NCBI GenBank assembly: GCA_004123355.1
Contig: SCHM01000001.1
Span: 11,790,193 to 11,854,192 of the forward strand
Direction of reading: 5' to 3'
DNA from: Amphirosellinia nigrospora
Taxonomy: Eukaryota > Ascomycota > Sordariomycetes > Xylariales > Xylariaceae
DNA: 64,000 nt
Shown here: positions 35,006 through 46,280 of the stretch, piece after piece
Numbering within the stretch: position 1 is the first letter of the stretch
How the letters are laid out: each line of letters opens with the position of its first letter
Position numbers and translations under genes: made by a program
Notes under the pieces: model-generated
Databases searched by the model: none
Told to the model about the DNA's origin: nothing
What the model saw: the letters and a program-made list of their open reading frames with translations, nothing else

Positions 35006-35626
35006 TGTTGCGTGACTTGGCAAGACTGTATGCAGTCTCGGAATGTCTAGGCATTTCGAAGCTTTAAACCAATGTCCACGTGGCGCCTTGAAATGAGAGA
35101 CAATAGGAATCAGTGGCTGAGAGAGCGGGCGGACGCGGACCATATTCCTATTCGTGTACCAGCAGCATTAAGGAGGATCATGCATAATACAACACCGCAT
35201 GTACTCTAACACTGCCCCATGTAACCACTGTGTATTGTTCTGCATATTATTTGCGCAGAGTAGCATCGATTGTATCCCTAGCTTACCCCCCATCCCAACG
35301 AGTTGACTAGCATCAGACCGCTTTCGATTTTCAACCCCCAAGTCGAGGCGCCCAAGCTCGGTCCGTCGGATTACATGCATGGCTATTGAGCCGTCAGCCA
35401 GGATTTGGGCAAGAAGCCTGGTATCACTAAAGTTGGTTGATTCGAAGCCCTGTGCCATTCTTGTATAATGTCTTTTGAAGTTAGACTGCTTAGATAGTTT
35501 CATGCCCTCGGCCGTTTCTTTCTCATCCAACTTTACTTACTTCTGTCAACTAATTAACAGACAATCTTGTAGACTTATGCCCGGAACAGCTGATAAGATT
35601 CCCCTCCCTTATACTTGATTGAAATC
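35006..35626. other. Divergent intergenic region
   Basis: About 620 bp between the SAT4-type gene and the MFS transporter, transcribed away from each other. A 120-residue frame at 35168-35530 (minus) has no features that support it. Confidence 0.45.
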
Positions 35627-37339
35627 ATGCCGCCCCTGCGAAATGTGAATGACGGCGTTTTCAATCCCCATGACCTCGACACAGGCCCTTCTAATAACGG
35701 AGATGAGTTCGCAACAACGACACCATCCCGGACCGCAGAAAAAGAAATGCTAGTAGTAAGTTCTCTACAATACATTCCTGAAAAACTCCGTCCAGTCAAG
35801 TTTATCTTTCATGTAGACGTGGGATGGTGACGACGACCCCGACAACCCGCTAATTTGGCCAAACTCGCGGAAATGGGCCAACCTAGCCCTCATTTCGCTA
35901 CAGGCGACTCTATCGCCCTTGGCGTCCACCATTCTAGCCTTAGGATCAAACGTAATTGCAACCGATTTCAGGCTCACCGACCCTTACACGCCAGCTCTCC
36001 AACAGCCGTCTATGTGCTCGGGCTCGGGCTCGGGCCGCTTGTTCTTGCACCTTGCTCAGAGCTCTACGGTCGGCGAACCATCTACTTGAGCAGCTTCACT
36101 ATCTTCACGGTTCTCAACGTCGGATGCGCGCTGTCACCCAACATCACCGTTCTCTCGGTTCTGAGGCTTTTGGCCGGTGTTGCTGGCTCCGCCGGCCCCA
36201 GCCTGGGCGCAAGCAGTGTTGGCGATATGTTTATTGTCGAGGAGAGAGGCCGGGCGCAATCTCTATACTCTTTCGGTCCAGTCATGGGACCTGTACTTGG
36301 TGGTGTCATCGGAGGCTTCATAGTCGATCGTACTCATGGTTGGCAATGGCTCATCTGGACTGTGACGATTGTCTCTGGAATAACCACCCTGCTATCGCTC
36401 TTTCTGTTGCATGAAACGTATACGCCGTATATCTTGCTTCGCAAAGCGGCCCGTCTGTCGAAGTCGAATCCAGAAAAGACATTTCGAACCGAAAATGATA
36501 GGCGAACAAAAGACGTTATTGGTCGGGCAATTACACGACCGATTCGATTGCTCTTCACTTCTCCGATTTGCGCCTTCATGAGCATTTATCTTTCCCTGTC
36601 AGCATAGAACCCGCTAACTACCGTAGCTATGTCCTTAGCTAATATCATTTCAGCATATATGGTATACTATACCTCCACCTCATTACTATTCTATTGCTTT
36701 TGGCCCTACTGAATTGTACGGCCTTTACTCTTATCGCTGGACGGATGGTACGACGGGTCTAGCATACCTAGGGGCCGGACTGGGTAGTCTGATGGGCATG
36801 GTTGTGACGGCAAAGTTTATGAACCGTTCATTTGCTTGGGCCCTCGCACGCCAGGAAAAGCGCACCGGGTCATCCATCCCAACACCCGAGCTCCGGATCC
36901 CTTTCATGCAAATAGGCATGATCATCGTTCCTGTGGGACTTATTGTCTTTGCGTGGACTGCCGGACGCACCCACTGGGCCGCCCCCCTCCTAGGCGCTTT
37001 CATATTCGGCATTGGGCTTCTCATGGGCTATGTGTCAATACACTCCTATCTCGTGGACTGCTTTGGCAAATGGGCAGCTAGCGCGTTAGCTGCAGCCATC
37101 ATTACACGCAGTACTATTTCAGCCGTGTTTACCATCGTCGGGTTTAAATTATACGAGAGCCTCGGTTATGCCTGGTACGGCACCTCTTCATGCTGCCACT
37201 TTATCGAGCTACAAGCTAACGTCTGACATTACACAGGGGCACGATGGTGTTGGCATTCATCTGCATTGCCATGATTCCGATTCCGTCTGTTTTGCAACGT
37301 TATGGTCCGCGTTTGCGGGCGAAACAGATATCAGATTAA
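35627..37339 (+). CDS. MFS transporter, DHA1-like, two frameshifts
   Basis: Four exons with introns at 35756-35816, 36598-36653 and 37175-37236 (all GT/AG, with CTAAC/CTGAC-like branch sites in the last two). Supplying one base near 35995 (CC run) and one near 36690 gives 511 residues. The cytoplasmic N-terminus ends in TWDGDDDPDNPLIWP, a signature of fungal DHA1 drug:H+ antiporters. Next come LGLGLGPLVLAPCSELYGRR (motif A region) and SFGPVMGPVLGGVIGGFIV (motif C region). About twelve membrane helices can be counted. A long basic loop lies between the two halves. The gene lies next to the dehydratase, decarboxylase-like and citrate-synthase-family genes, so it may export their acidic product. 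This is inferred from position. Confidence 0.85.
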
Positions 37340-37443
37340 TGATGTCTATTCACTGAGAAGTCTCGGGGGTAGATCACAACCTTCTTATATTCTCTCATTT
37401 CCCCTGTAGGCAGCAATATGGTCCCCAAACGAAAAATAAATAA

Positions 37444-38916
37444 CTACTTGCCTGGAAACCCATGACGTCCCTTGTAATACACTTCCTTTGCAAATAGATC
37501 AATGAAGTTGTGAATTGGAACGTCATCTGACTCAACTGTTTTCAACATCCCTTCAATTGCAACAGAATCAAATTCACCCTTGGCCATGTTTGCCATAAAC
37601 TTTTCTTGACGAGATCCAATGTCTCGGCGTGCTTTGGATGGCCGATTGGAAACTGTACAATAACCTCCGGGATTTCTTCACCGGTCTTCATTTCTACCTG
37701 GAGTGCATTTGTGCCACTACGCACCGCCGGGTTACGGTAATCCCTCGTAAATTGCTCGTCTTCCAGAACAATCATCTTTGCTCGTAGCTCGTCGATTTCG
37801 GGGCTCACGGCCCACTGGCTGTCATTTTCGTAATCCTCTGCCTCAACAAAGGCCTGTTTGAAAATTGAGACGGCAATAATGTACTGCAAACAGTGATCTC
37901 GGTCTGCTGGATTGCTCAGGGGTCCCGTTTTGTCAATAATGATTTTCGCCGGCTGTAGTGTGCGGATTGTTATCTTGCTGATATCGCAAGGTGTGCGTCC
38001 TACTTCTTTCAATATCGCAGCGACCTTGACTGCAGCTTCGGGCTGCTGATATGGCATGGCCCTCGGCCGCTACTAATTTGAAGAAATGGCCCTCCATCAC
38101 GTATGTCCCGTAAGGCCTTGGTACTTGAATCTCGTGTCCACCGAATAAGGCGTCCTGGAATCCCCACTTTGGTGCTGTGAGGACTGATGGTGCGCCTGAC
38201 TGTCCGGCTTGGGCAAGAAAGCAGAGATGAACAGCACGACTGCAGGCATCGCCAGCTGCCCAACCTTTTCTCGGTCCAGCATTGGGTGACTGCCGGAATG
38301 TGCGCAAGGGGTGGCCATCTTGCCACGCATGACTCAAAGCACAGATTGCCTGGTTTTCGTCGAGTCCCATCAAATGTGCCACAACAGCAGTAGATGCAAC
38401 TTTGACCAGGATGGTGTGATCGAGGCCATATTTATTAAAGGCATTATTGATCTGTAAGACACCTTGGATTTCATAGGCTTTGATTTGAGCCGTCAGGATC
38501 TCTTTCAAAGTGATTGTTCTGCCATGAGGAGAATCTTTGTAGCTGCGAGAGATCCAGTCGGCAACAGCGATTATCGCACCGATATTGTCGCTCGGGTGAC
38601 CCCACTCAGCTCCGGGATAAGCATCATTATGGTCAAGATAGCGGATTAGAGCTCCCAGGTCAAAGGCCCCCTTGATAGGATCAAGAGAATATGTCGTACC
38701 GGGGAGTCTGAACCCGTTGGGCACTACTGTTCCCGGAACAGTAGTGCCTATAAACGCTCGTGCTTCGGAAGAATGCGAAAGCGTCTCAATGGCGCAGCCG
38801 AGAGAATCTAGCAACGCGATGCGAGCGCGTTTATATGCAAGAGGTGATGTGATCTCGGTACGGTAGACGTAGATGATTATATCCTCCAAAACTCGGTCAT
38901 ATGCGGGTTGGAACAT
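37444..38916 (-). CDS. MmgE/PrpD family, 2-methylcitrate dehydratase-like
   Basis: Single exon. One extra C near 38040 and one missing base in an A run near 37602 cancel out, giving 490 residues, the usual length. N-terminal RIALLDSLGCAIETL is the standard PrpD opening. The active-site stretch ALIRYLDHNDAYPGAEWGHP with SDNIGAI is typical of 2-methylcitrate dehydratases rather than of cis-aconitate decarboxylases. NAFNKYGLDHTILVKVAS, GPRKGWAAGDA and WGFQDALFGG follow. The family removes water from 2-methylcitrate or a longer alkylcitrate to give the alkyl-aconitate. Its neighbours include a second PrpD-fold gene, an MFS transporter and a citrate-synthase-family gene. The C-terminal end (GRHGFPGK) has no peroxisomal signal. 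Could belong to primary propionate metabolism, but the clustered paralogue argues for a specialised pathway. Confidence 0.85.
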
Positions 38917-39504
38917 ATTGAGCTGATCTGATAGATGATAACACTTTGGTTAGATTCGTATCGAACGCCACGCGCACGGGTGAACAAAGTATTAATTATT
39001 AAACAGAGGCAGTATTGCGCATTTAGGGTGGGACTACTGCATGATACATGGCATCAATTCGGTATTCTGGATGGTCGATTTACGCCGAAGATGGCGGAGG
39101 CAGTTCTCTCCCTGAAATTCCGAAATTTCAAATCACATTGGACGCTCCCTGATCATATCTAACCTGTAACCTACCACACCCGACGGAACACGGATCAATG
39201 GAACCGTTGGATCGGTCCAGGATTACTTATTGATACACTTGAGGTGTTAGAAATTGTGAAAGGTCAGCCAAAACCGGGCCTAGACCTAGAACAGAAATCC
39301 TACATGTCGGCTGTGCCAACACACAAAGCAGCGACTAACAGTAACTCTGCGTGGGCGTGGACTAAAATCCCTGAGCTTATGTCTTGACCGGTTACTCCGA
39401 ATTTTGTATGACTCTGTTTGGGGGAAAAAAACAAGCTGAAGGAGGTTGGTACTGCTACTATTGCGGCTCTAACAGTGTCAAGTAAGTACGTTCTCGTTAC
39501 TTCA
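38917..39504. other. Intergenic, no gene seen
   Basis: About 590 bp between the two PrpD-family genes on the same strand, so it should hold the promoter of the dehydratase gene. A 75-residue frame at 38935-39162 is not supported. Confidence 0.45.
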
Positions 39505-41042
39505 TCAAAAGCCTACAGGCTTATTACTTTGCTGCCCCAATATCTCCAGCAGCTGATTCCAGTTGGCTCCAGCACCCAGCGATAGCACAATGTCTTCAAT
39601 GTTTCGCCTTGCCTCGTCATCAATGATATCCTGCGTTAATGATTTCCACTTCTCTAATATTTCCTCATTCGTCAACAATGGACTGACACCTTTTGGTGCC
39701 TCTATGAGAACACTCAGATTCCGTCTAGAATGGTCAGCGAATGTAACTTCCATTCGCTGATACCACCCTGTTATCCTGTCAGTGTCGAAGTCGGGGTTGT
39801 GGACACATTGAATTTTAGCAATCCAGTCCCAGATTTCATCTCGATTTAGAGCGCTAGGAGTAAACTGCGCAACGAGAACGCTGTCGTCAACAATTTGACA
39901 TGCTGCCGCGTACGCCGCACTCATCTGCGCAGCTGTAGACTCGACCGGTCTTGAAGGTGTCCAGCCGCCCTTTTTGAAGGCTGCTTCTGACATCTCGACG
40001 ATAATGGTTTCAACTTGTTCGATATCTTTCAGCGCATCAGGGTGGGTTTCTTGAATCTTACTGACACAGTCGATGGTCCCATGAGTACCCGCCATGCTAG
40101 CATATGGCTTCACGTTGATTTCTGTATCTCCCACCTAACCCCAAGGTCTTCAGTCACTTTGCGAGGCACTGTCGGTGGTTCTCGTGTTCCTCCATTTCCA
40201 AATGTAGATATGAACCCTCCAAATGGCGTCTCAAGCACCGCCTTGATGCCTGTATAACCTTGAGACGCCATGATGGCTGAAAACAGCCCATTCCGAGACG
40301 CAAACCCATGTTGCATACGCTTCAGCATGGAACCATACTGTGCGCTCATCAGCCCGCAAGCCTGGGTGCAAGCAATTCCGAGTGCGTCTTCCGTCTTCTC
40401 AGCGCTGAGATTCAAGAACTTGGAACATGCTGCAGCTGAAGCAGCCGGACCAAACACGGCACCTGAATGCCATCCCCGAGACAAAGATGTCAGCGCCCCA
40501 AAGAGCCAGTCCGATTCGAGGGCCAACTTCGTACCCAACTACTGCTGCGAGCAGAAACTGCGAATCGTCCACCGTGCATCCTCTCTGCTGCATAAGTGCG
40601 CAAATTGCAGGTAGGACAACTGACGATGAGTGAATTGGGGATTCGGCGTGAAAATCATCCAATTCGAACGCTTGGATAAAGCACGAGTTAAGAAGCGCCG
40701 CGGCCAACGGTCCGACTTTCTGGTCGCCACGCCATTAGCACGAAATCCCTTAGGCACCAGATAATCATCAATTAAGATTATTCAAACACCCACCTTGTCC
40801 CATCCCCAGATTGATGATGGACCTTCAGATTCCATGGAAAGGGTGGCATTTGTGGCAATCTCTGACCACGGTAAGTGAGACCCTACGATAGCGCAGGCCA
40901 GACCATCCAGAATGAGATATCTCGTTCTCTCAAGCACATCGTCGGGGATGTCATTGAGCTGTAACGAACTTGCCCAGCGACATAACTCGGCAGTGATGGT
41001 TGGTAATTTCCTGTCGTACATTGCCATGGCAACCTGCATCAT
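39505..41042 (-). CDS. MmgE/PrpD family, cis-aconitate decarboxylase-like (CadA/IRG1 type)
   Basis: Two exons, 41042-40794 and 40719-39505, joined in frame across a 74-bp intron (GTGGGT donor, GTGCTAAT branch site, ACCAG acceptor). One extra base near 40485 (TTT run) and one missing base near 40122 cancel; the product is 487 residues, close to the size of Aspergillus terreus CadA. The N-terminus has LILDGLACAIVGSHLPWSE. The active-site region FELDDFHAESPIHSSSVVLP keeps the Asp and His expected in cis-aconitate decarboxylases and resembles CadA more than methylcitrate dehydratases. Next come SRGWHSGAVFGP, GLMSAQYGSMLKRMQHG and VKPYASMAGTHGTID. Predicted reaction: decarboxylation of a cis-aconitate-type tricarboxylate to an itaconate-type product. 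Family assignment is strong; decarboxylase rather than dehydratase activity is an inference. Confidence 0.8.
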
Positions 41043-41304
41043 ATTGTTTTACAGCTTACTCGAACCCGTGTCTCGCATATTGAGGCGCAGTTTGTACCTC
41101 TGAAAGCAATCACTAATCAAATATGTACACTTTTTAATTTTGAAGTCATTGTATCAAATCCCCAAACTAAGGCCCTATGGAAAATAAGCTTTTTATTGAG
41201 TCATATTACATGGGAAGTCAGACAGCTGCGTTCACCAAAAGAGGAAGTAAGACGCGATAATCCCAACGACGGCTCTTTACCCTTGTAAGTGACGGGACCT
41301 ACAT

Positions 41305-41445
41305 GAAATTAGCAGAAAATGCGTTTGCGCGATGTTACTATATGTATTGAGGACTCGCGTAGGTACTTACAGAAAGGTTAAATTTGGTGAGAATACCTAT
41401 ATGTACTTTTCTAAACAGCGATCTAATAAGCTGATATACCCTTGC
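41305..41445. repeat. Diverged direct repeat, copy 1
   Basis: Shares with 42015-42170, in the same order and spacing, TTAGCAGA, CGAT(G/A)T-ACTATATGTA, GGTATT/GGTACTT, TATGTACTT, TCTAA, CTGATATACCCTTGC-like blocks. Function unknown. Confidence 0.5.
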
Positions 41446-42014
41446 AAGTCTCCAAAGAGCCGAATCGGCGGTCTAAGGGATAGGCCATAGTAGGTAGTTT
41501 CCTGATAAAGTCGACAAGCGTCATTCGGTCACATTCGTGGCCATAGACCGCATAAGGCTTTCGGGGGGCTTCGGGATGTGTCGGGGCTTACCAACAGATG
41601 CACGGAGCTTTGTAGCATTGCTCACCGCATAATCTATTCCGCTTGAATCCTACTTAAATCCGCTCAACCACGGCATACTACGCTGTCTCGCACATTCGCA
41701 AATGGCGGGAGGATGCCCGACTCATAATATGACCTTGCGTTCATTGCGTACCCACTCCTCCTGCAGGCTGTTCGAGATATCGTCATAACACTGAGAGCCG
41801 CTCTTCTTTTTTTCGTGTTTTCTTTCTCAAATTCAGGTGTAAACCTGCTGTTACCTAGTATGTTACCTATCTACTTTATCCCTGCATTTTACAGTGTTAG
41901 GTCGAGAAGCTAGGACAGGGGGCTGAAGTTCCTTACAAGGCCAGTTCAACTGAATCTCCAAGGTAAAGACCCCACACCCCTAGGTTAGCACGTTGTGGCG
42001 GTACGCCATCGCCA

Positions 42015-42170
42015 CATGACTTTAGCAGAGATAATACGTCTGGGCGATATCACTATATGTAGCTAGGACAGTTTAGATACTTTAGGTATTGTAGCACAGG
42101 TCAAATTAAGTGAATCAATATGTACTTATTCTAACGCTGATCTGATAAGTCAATAATATACCCTTGCTAC
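42015..42170. repeat. Diverged direct repeat, copy 2
   Basis: Partner of 41305-41445, about 700 bp away in the same orientation. Shared blocks include TTTAGCAGAGATAA, CACTATATGTAG, TATGTACTTATTCTAA and ATATACCCTTGC. Confidence 0.5.
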
Positions 42171-42194
42171 CTATGTAGGTAGTACTTTGGCCTT

Positions 42195-43850
42195 CTAGGT
42201 GACAGCTTCGGTACAATCTTGACATTGATGGCTCTTGCATTCACCGTGCATGCAACATGTAGCTACTGCGCCTGTAAATATCTGCCGTGGACGCCATAGG
42301 CATGGAGGCTGAGCTGTTTCCAGTCACTAAATATCTCCTCAAAGCCGGGGAACTCAGACTTACACAGACTTTCCCGCCAGTGTGCCAACACTCCAGCACA
42401 TCGTGCGGTCATTGCCAATGGAGTGAAAATTTTGGAATCGAATCCTCTATTGCAGATATGTTAGCTCCTATCCAATTTTGATCTAGATTATGGGACTTAC
42501 AGAGCTGAATATATGAAAGAAGAGTAAAGGTCGGCGTTGACACAGAGATTTCTACTCGTGAAATAGGTATCTGTAGCCACTGTACGGTCGATCTCCATTG
42601 CCACTTCGAGTAGTGGACTGTGTGATGTAGTGATTTGTAATTCCGACATCAAAGATCTGAGAAGAGGTATCCTTGGATCTACCGTTCGATATACGCGGTG
42701 ACCCACGCCCATCAGCCTGCATTTCTTCGCTCTAACGTCGATCATGTGCTTTTGGACGCCGGCTTTATTTTTCATCTTGGTGAAGCTATTATATGCCAAG
42801 TCAATAGCACCTGCATGTAAAGGCCCATTCCCAGACGCTACCGATGCGATACAAGCAGAAATAGGATCACTAAGACAAGAAGCGGCGTTCAGGAATGCCG
42901 CCGTTGAGTTGGTCATTTCATGATCGGCAAAAAGAACCCAAAGTTGATTGAGAACCTTACACGCCTGTTTGTCGTGTGAGCGGCCCATCATGACAAGCAT
43001 GTTCTCAATGCTAGATAGTGATTCATCCACTTTCAAGACGAACGGTTTATCTTGTTGATGGCAATATGTTGCTGCTACAACAATTGTGAAAGCGGCAAGG
43101 CACTTGTAAACTCCGCTATTTGTGTAACGGCCGTGCTCAATAGCTGATTCATATCCTTTTGGAGTTGCATGTATTGGGTTTGACGCAGCCCAAGCGGAAA
43201 GGCCAGCAGCTACAACAAGATAGGGTGGTGCATCTGAGCTGTCACTGTAATCAGTAAACTGGGCTTCAAAAGAATGTTATATGAGTTTCTCACCTAAATG
43301 CTTTGATTACGTTTAGGGTCGACTGATCAGGAACCATCTGTCGGGCGATTTCACTTCGAAGTTGAAGTGTCTCGCTCTGGGTAGGCAGGTAGCCCCAAAC
43401 TAATAGATGTACCACGTCTTCGTAGTCATGATTGGTAAAGAGATAGTTGATAGGATATTGTCTATACTGTAGGACCCAAGATTACCATCACTATTATAAA
43501 CCGAGTTAGACTACCTTCATGAGAATTTGTGAAACAAGAGAGTTTTACATATATGTGATGCCACTCTCACCGACCGCGGTATTTCTAAAGCCGGGATCGA
43601 GAAGTGTCAAGCCATTGGGGAGATTCCCCTCAGTCGGATTGCCTACACCTGAGGGAACAATTTTGCGAAAATCCGTGGCCAATACGGCATTGCGCTTGAT
43701 AGGGATGCTGTACGGCCGAAATGTTCGCAGATCTATAACACAAAGCCTATCGATAAAAGGGCCACGGAATATCTTCTTTGAGCAAGAAAGAATTCTTGTT
43801 ACCCAACAAGATAATATTTCATGAATCATCGATGCAGCCCAAGTTCCCAT
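42195..43850 (-). CDS. Citrate synthase family enzyme (citrate / alkylcitrate synthase)
   Basis: Five exons are proposed: 43850-43549, 43490-43294, 43258-42501, 42446-42364 and 42313-42195. Missing bases near 43473 (GGG run) and at the third-exon junction (about 43293) must be supplied, giving 486 residues. The second intron is only 35 bp, so that junction is the least certain. N-terminal LTLLDPGFRNTAVGESGITY and LQYRQYPINYL are standard. Catalytic residues are present: His in GPLHAGA, His in GVGHRVYRTVDPR and Asp in NADLYSSFIYSALG. The end has AMTARCAGVLAHWRESL and LWRPRQIFTG. The enzyme would condense oxaloacetate with an acyl-CoA. Its clustering with a methylcitrate-dehydratase-like and a cis-aconitate-decarboxylase-like gene suggests an acyl donor longer than acetyl, but this is inference. 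A TIR element sits about 140 bp upstream. Confidence 0.85.
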
Positions 43851-43990
43851 AATGTAAAAGAAAATGTTCAAAATCAACGAAAGAACTGAGCAACAATAGA
43901 TGAGTAATAAAATTATACCGGAGGAGAAATCAACAGTTCTCCTAAAACTATATTGCTTCAACTTGTCCACCTCTGCCCTTTATACAAGGG

Positions 43991-44562
43991 AATTGATACG
44001 GGGGCATGAAAAATTGATACGGGGGCATGACCTTAAGGGGCATGACTTTTATAACCCTTGTATTAGCTATTTAGAAAATTCAAAAAAATATAACCAAAGT
44101 GCCGAAGTTTTTGTTGTTTTTCGCTCTATACAGTGATATAGCTTAGGGTTTTATAGCATTAAGTGTGGCTAAGCTATATTTAAATTTATATCGAAATTTT
44201 ACTAAAAGTATAGTTTTTTGCAGTTTAGGTATAGTTAAGCTATTGCAAAAAAACAAATATACTTGGATTTCCGTTATGTTTTTAGCTATAAAACAATATA
44301 CAGCGCTAAGCTTTAGCTATAAAAGTAGTTAAAATATATATATTATACAACGTAAAATAATTAACCGATTTTTTGTTTTAAGTTTTATATAATAAGTAAT
44401 ATCTCAGCCACACCTAGGGTTAGGGCTACGTAAATTACGCCATAAAAGACCCAAAAAATAACAAAAATCAAAATATTTTACTTTTAATTTATAATTTTAT
44501 GTATGGCTGATATATAGCTAAGTATAAGTCATGCCCCCCAAGGTCATGCCCCCGTATCAATT
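43991..44562. mobile_element. MITE-like element with 37-bp terminal inverted repeats
   Basis: The right end (44526-44562), when complemented, matches 44012-44048 at 35 of 37 positions; the motif begins AATTGATACGGGGGCATGAC. The left end carries an additional copy of the first 20 bp at 43991-44010. The interior is AT-rich with repeated AAGCTATA/TTAGCTATAA motifs and no coding frame. The two mismatches are G to A, as RIP would give. Size (about 570 bp) and structure fit a non-autonomous DNA transposon. A clear target duplication was not seen. It lies in the 5' flank of the citrate-synthase-family gene. Confidence 0.75.
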
Positions 44563-46280
44563 GCCTTATAGCTATATCTCAAGTCCTTTAATACTATTTC
44601 TTCACATAAAGTCCTGACAAGTGCCACTGCATTATAACAATCATGATCATTACATAGGGCCTTAATTATAACGCATAAGGTTACAGGAATCTGTTACGGT
44701 CACAGATGTTCCATTCCTTCTGCGACAGAACCAAGTAAAATAATACTATTGGAGATGTATTGCATTTACGCGAGCTTCTGTACGCTATTATTCCTATTGT
44801 CAGTTTCCTAAGAGCTATGTGCACTAGAAAGGTAGGTAGCACTTCGGCTAGGATGCGAAAAATACTAGTAAATGGAGAATGTTTAGCGCTGGGGTATAGT
44901 TGTAACGATTACTCCAATCGTAGGATGGTATATAGCTCCACTTTCAGTGAGCCTCACTTGCCAGGATCTACCAACTGTACCTAAGTATTATTGCAAGGTC
45001 GGCATCTCGTCAATAGGGGCTAATATACACGTGTGCACACAGATACATGTAGGAACCGTAGCAACGCGCTGGAGCCAGCTGGGGTTAGCTTTAAACTTGA
45101 AGAAAAGAAGGATAGTAACACAAATCCATTCAGGGCGCCCGGGCAAGGTAAATCGCTTAATGATGTAGCATTCAAATATGTAGATGATGCCTCTGAGTGA
45201 TACAAACAATAGCGTGATTGCATACTGTAAGCATGCCCACGACGGGACGAAAAGGGCTGGGAATAACGCGGGTCCTACCGATTTTCAGCTGCAGGTCTAC
45301 GCCCCTTCAAGCAGGCTGTTGTCGGATGACGTAGGAGAGCCAGTATAGCCTGCCTCGAGTCCCCCGCAGCTTTTAACAACGTACAGCCAACATGGCTAAT
45401 ACATATAAGTTGTGTTCGAGGATGAAACTGTACTACGTAGTACTTTCAAGACATACAGTCGGTACTCTCGGTCTTACTCCCATTTCGAGGGGGTCCATTG
45501 CTAGTCATGAGCCTAGAACGATTGCCCAAGCTGACACTGCATATTGATATGCAATCCTGTAGCCCATAATCCTGCAAGGTTAAGTGTAAGGTTGAACATT
45601 GATCTTTACGCAAGGAGGATCGCTACCCATAAGCGACCGCAACGTCGCTTGTACGCCAAACCAGCTCTTTGTTGGTTATGTCGCACGATGGATTCCAGAT
45701 TCTTACGACTACGCGCTTGTAGGTGGGTTACACCATGGTTGCCTACGGACCGTTTACATATTCCTCGTCTGACCGACAGACCTGTAAGCATATCTCACCG
45801 CCGGGTCAAGTTGTTCCCGCTCGTATCGCCCTGCTTGTATTCTTTCCTAAACAGCCTTACTGTCTGGGGGCTGTGTAGCGGTTGGTGGCGGCGGCATGTG
45901 CTTGGATGGAAGAATAGCCCTTTTGCTTCCTAGCAGTGCGCGAGTAACACTCAATGGTACCGGGCAAACTAATTGTACCACCCATCATGCAACCCTAGAT
46001 GAGCTATCTCGGTAGTGTAAATAGATATGATCGACCATGAACACCGGAAGATGTGACGAATCTGATAATAATTCCACGCCAGAGAACAAGCCATAGGGTA
46101 TAGACACTCATTCTAGCTTTATGAGTTCCAATATTACTCAGCAGAGGCAGTCTCAAGACAGCTATACATGCTGCACGCACTTATTACGCAGAGCCCAGAA
46201 CGAAGCAACCTACTCAACGCACCTTACCCTGCGTCTCAATCTTGATACAAATACCAATTTAACTGCAGCTATTTTCTCCT
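44563..46280. other. Intergenic, no gene supported
   Basis: About 1.7 kb. Frames at 44760-44984, 44947-45168, 45544-45933 and 46121-46405 have no motifs, splice partners or start context. Upstream sequences of the methyltransferase gene at 46281 must lie at its right end. Confidence 0.45.

Larger units (their letters stand above)
41043..42194. other. Intergenic with part of a duplicated segment
   Basis: About 1.15 kb between the decarboxylase-like gene and the 3' end of the citrate-synthase-family gene. It holds both copies of a diverged direct repeat (41305-41445 and 42015-42170). No gene is seen. Confidence 0.55.

Noticed and set aside
35168-35530. Minus-strand frame of 120 residues between divergent genes
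   Set aside because: No ATG at its start, no known motif, and it occupies the shared promoter region.
45544-45933. Plus-strand frame of 129 residues
   Set aside because: Composition is rich in Arg, Leu and Trp in a random-looking way; no motif or splice partner.
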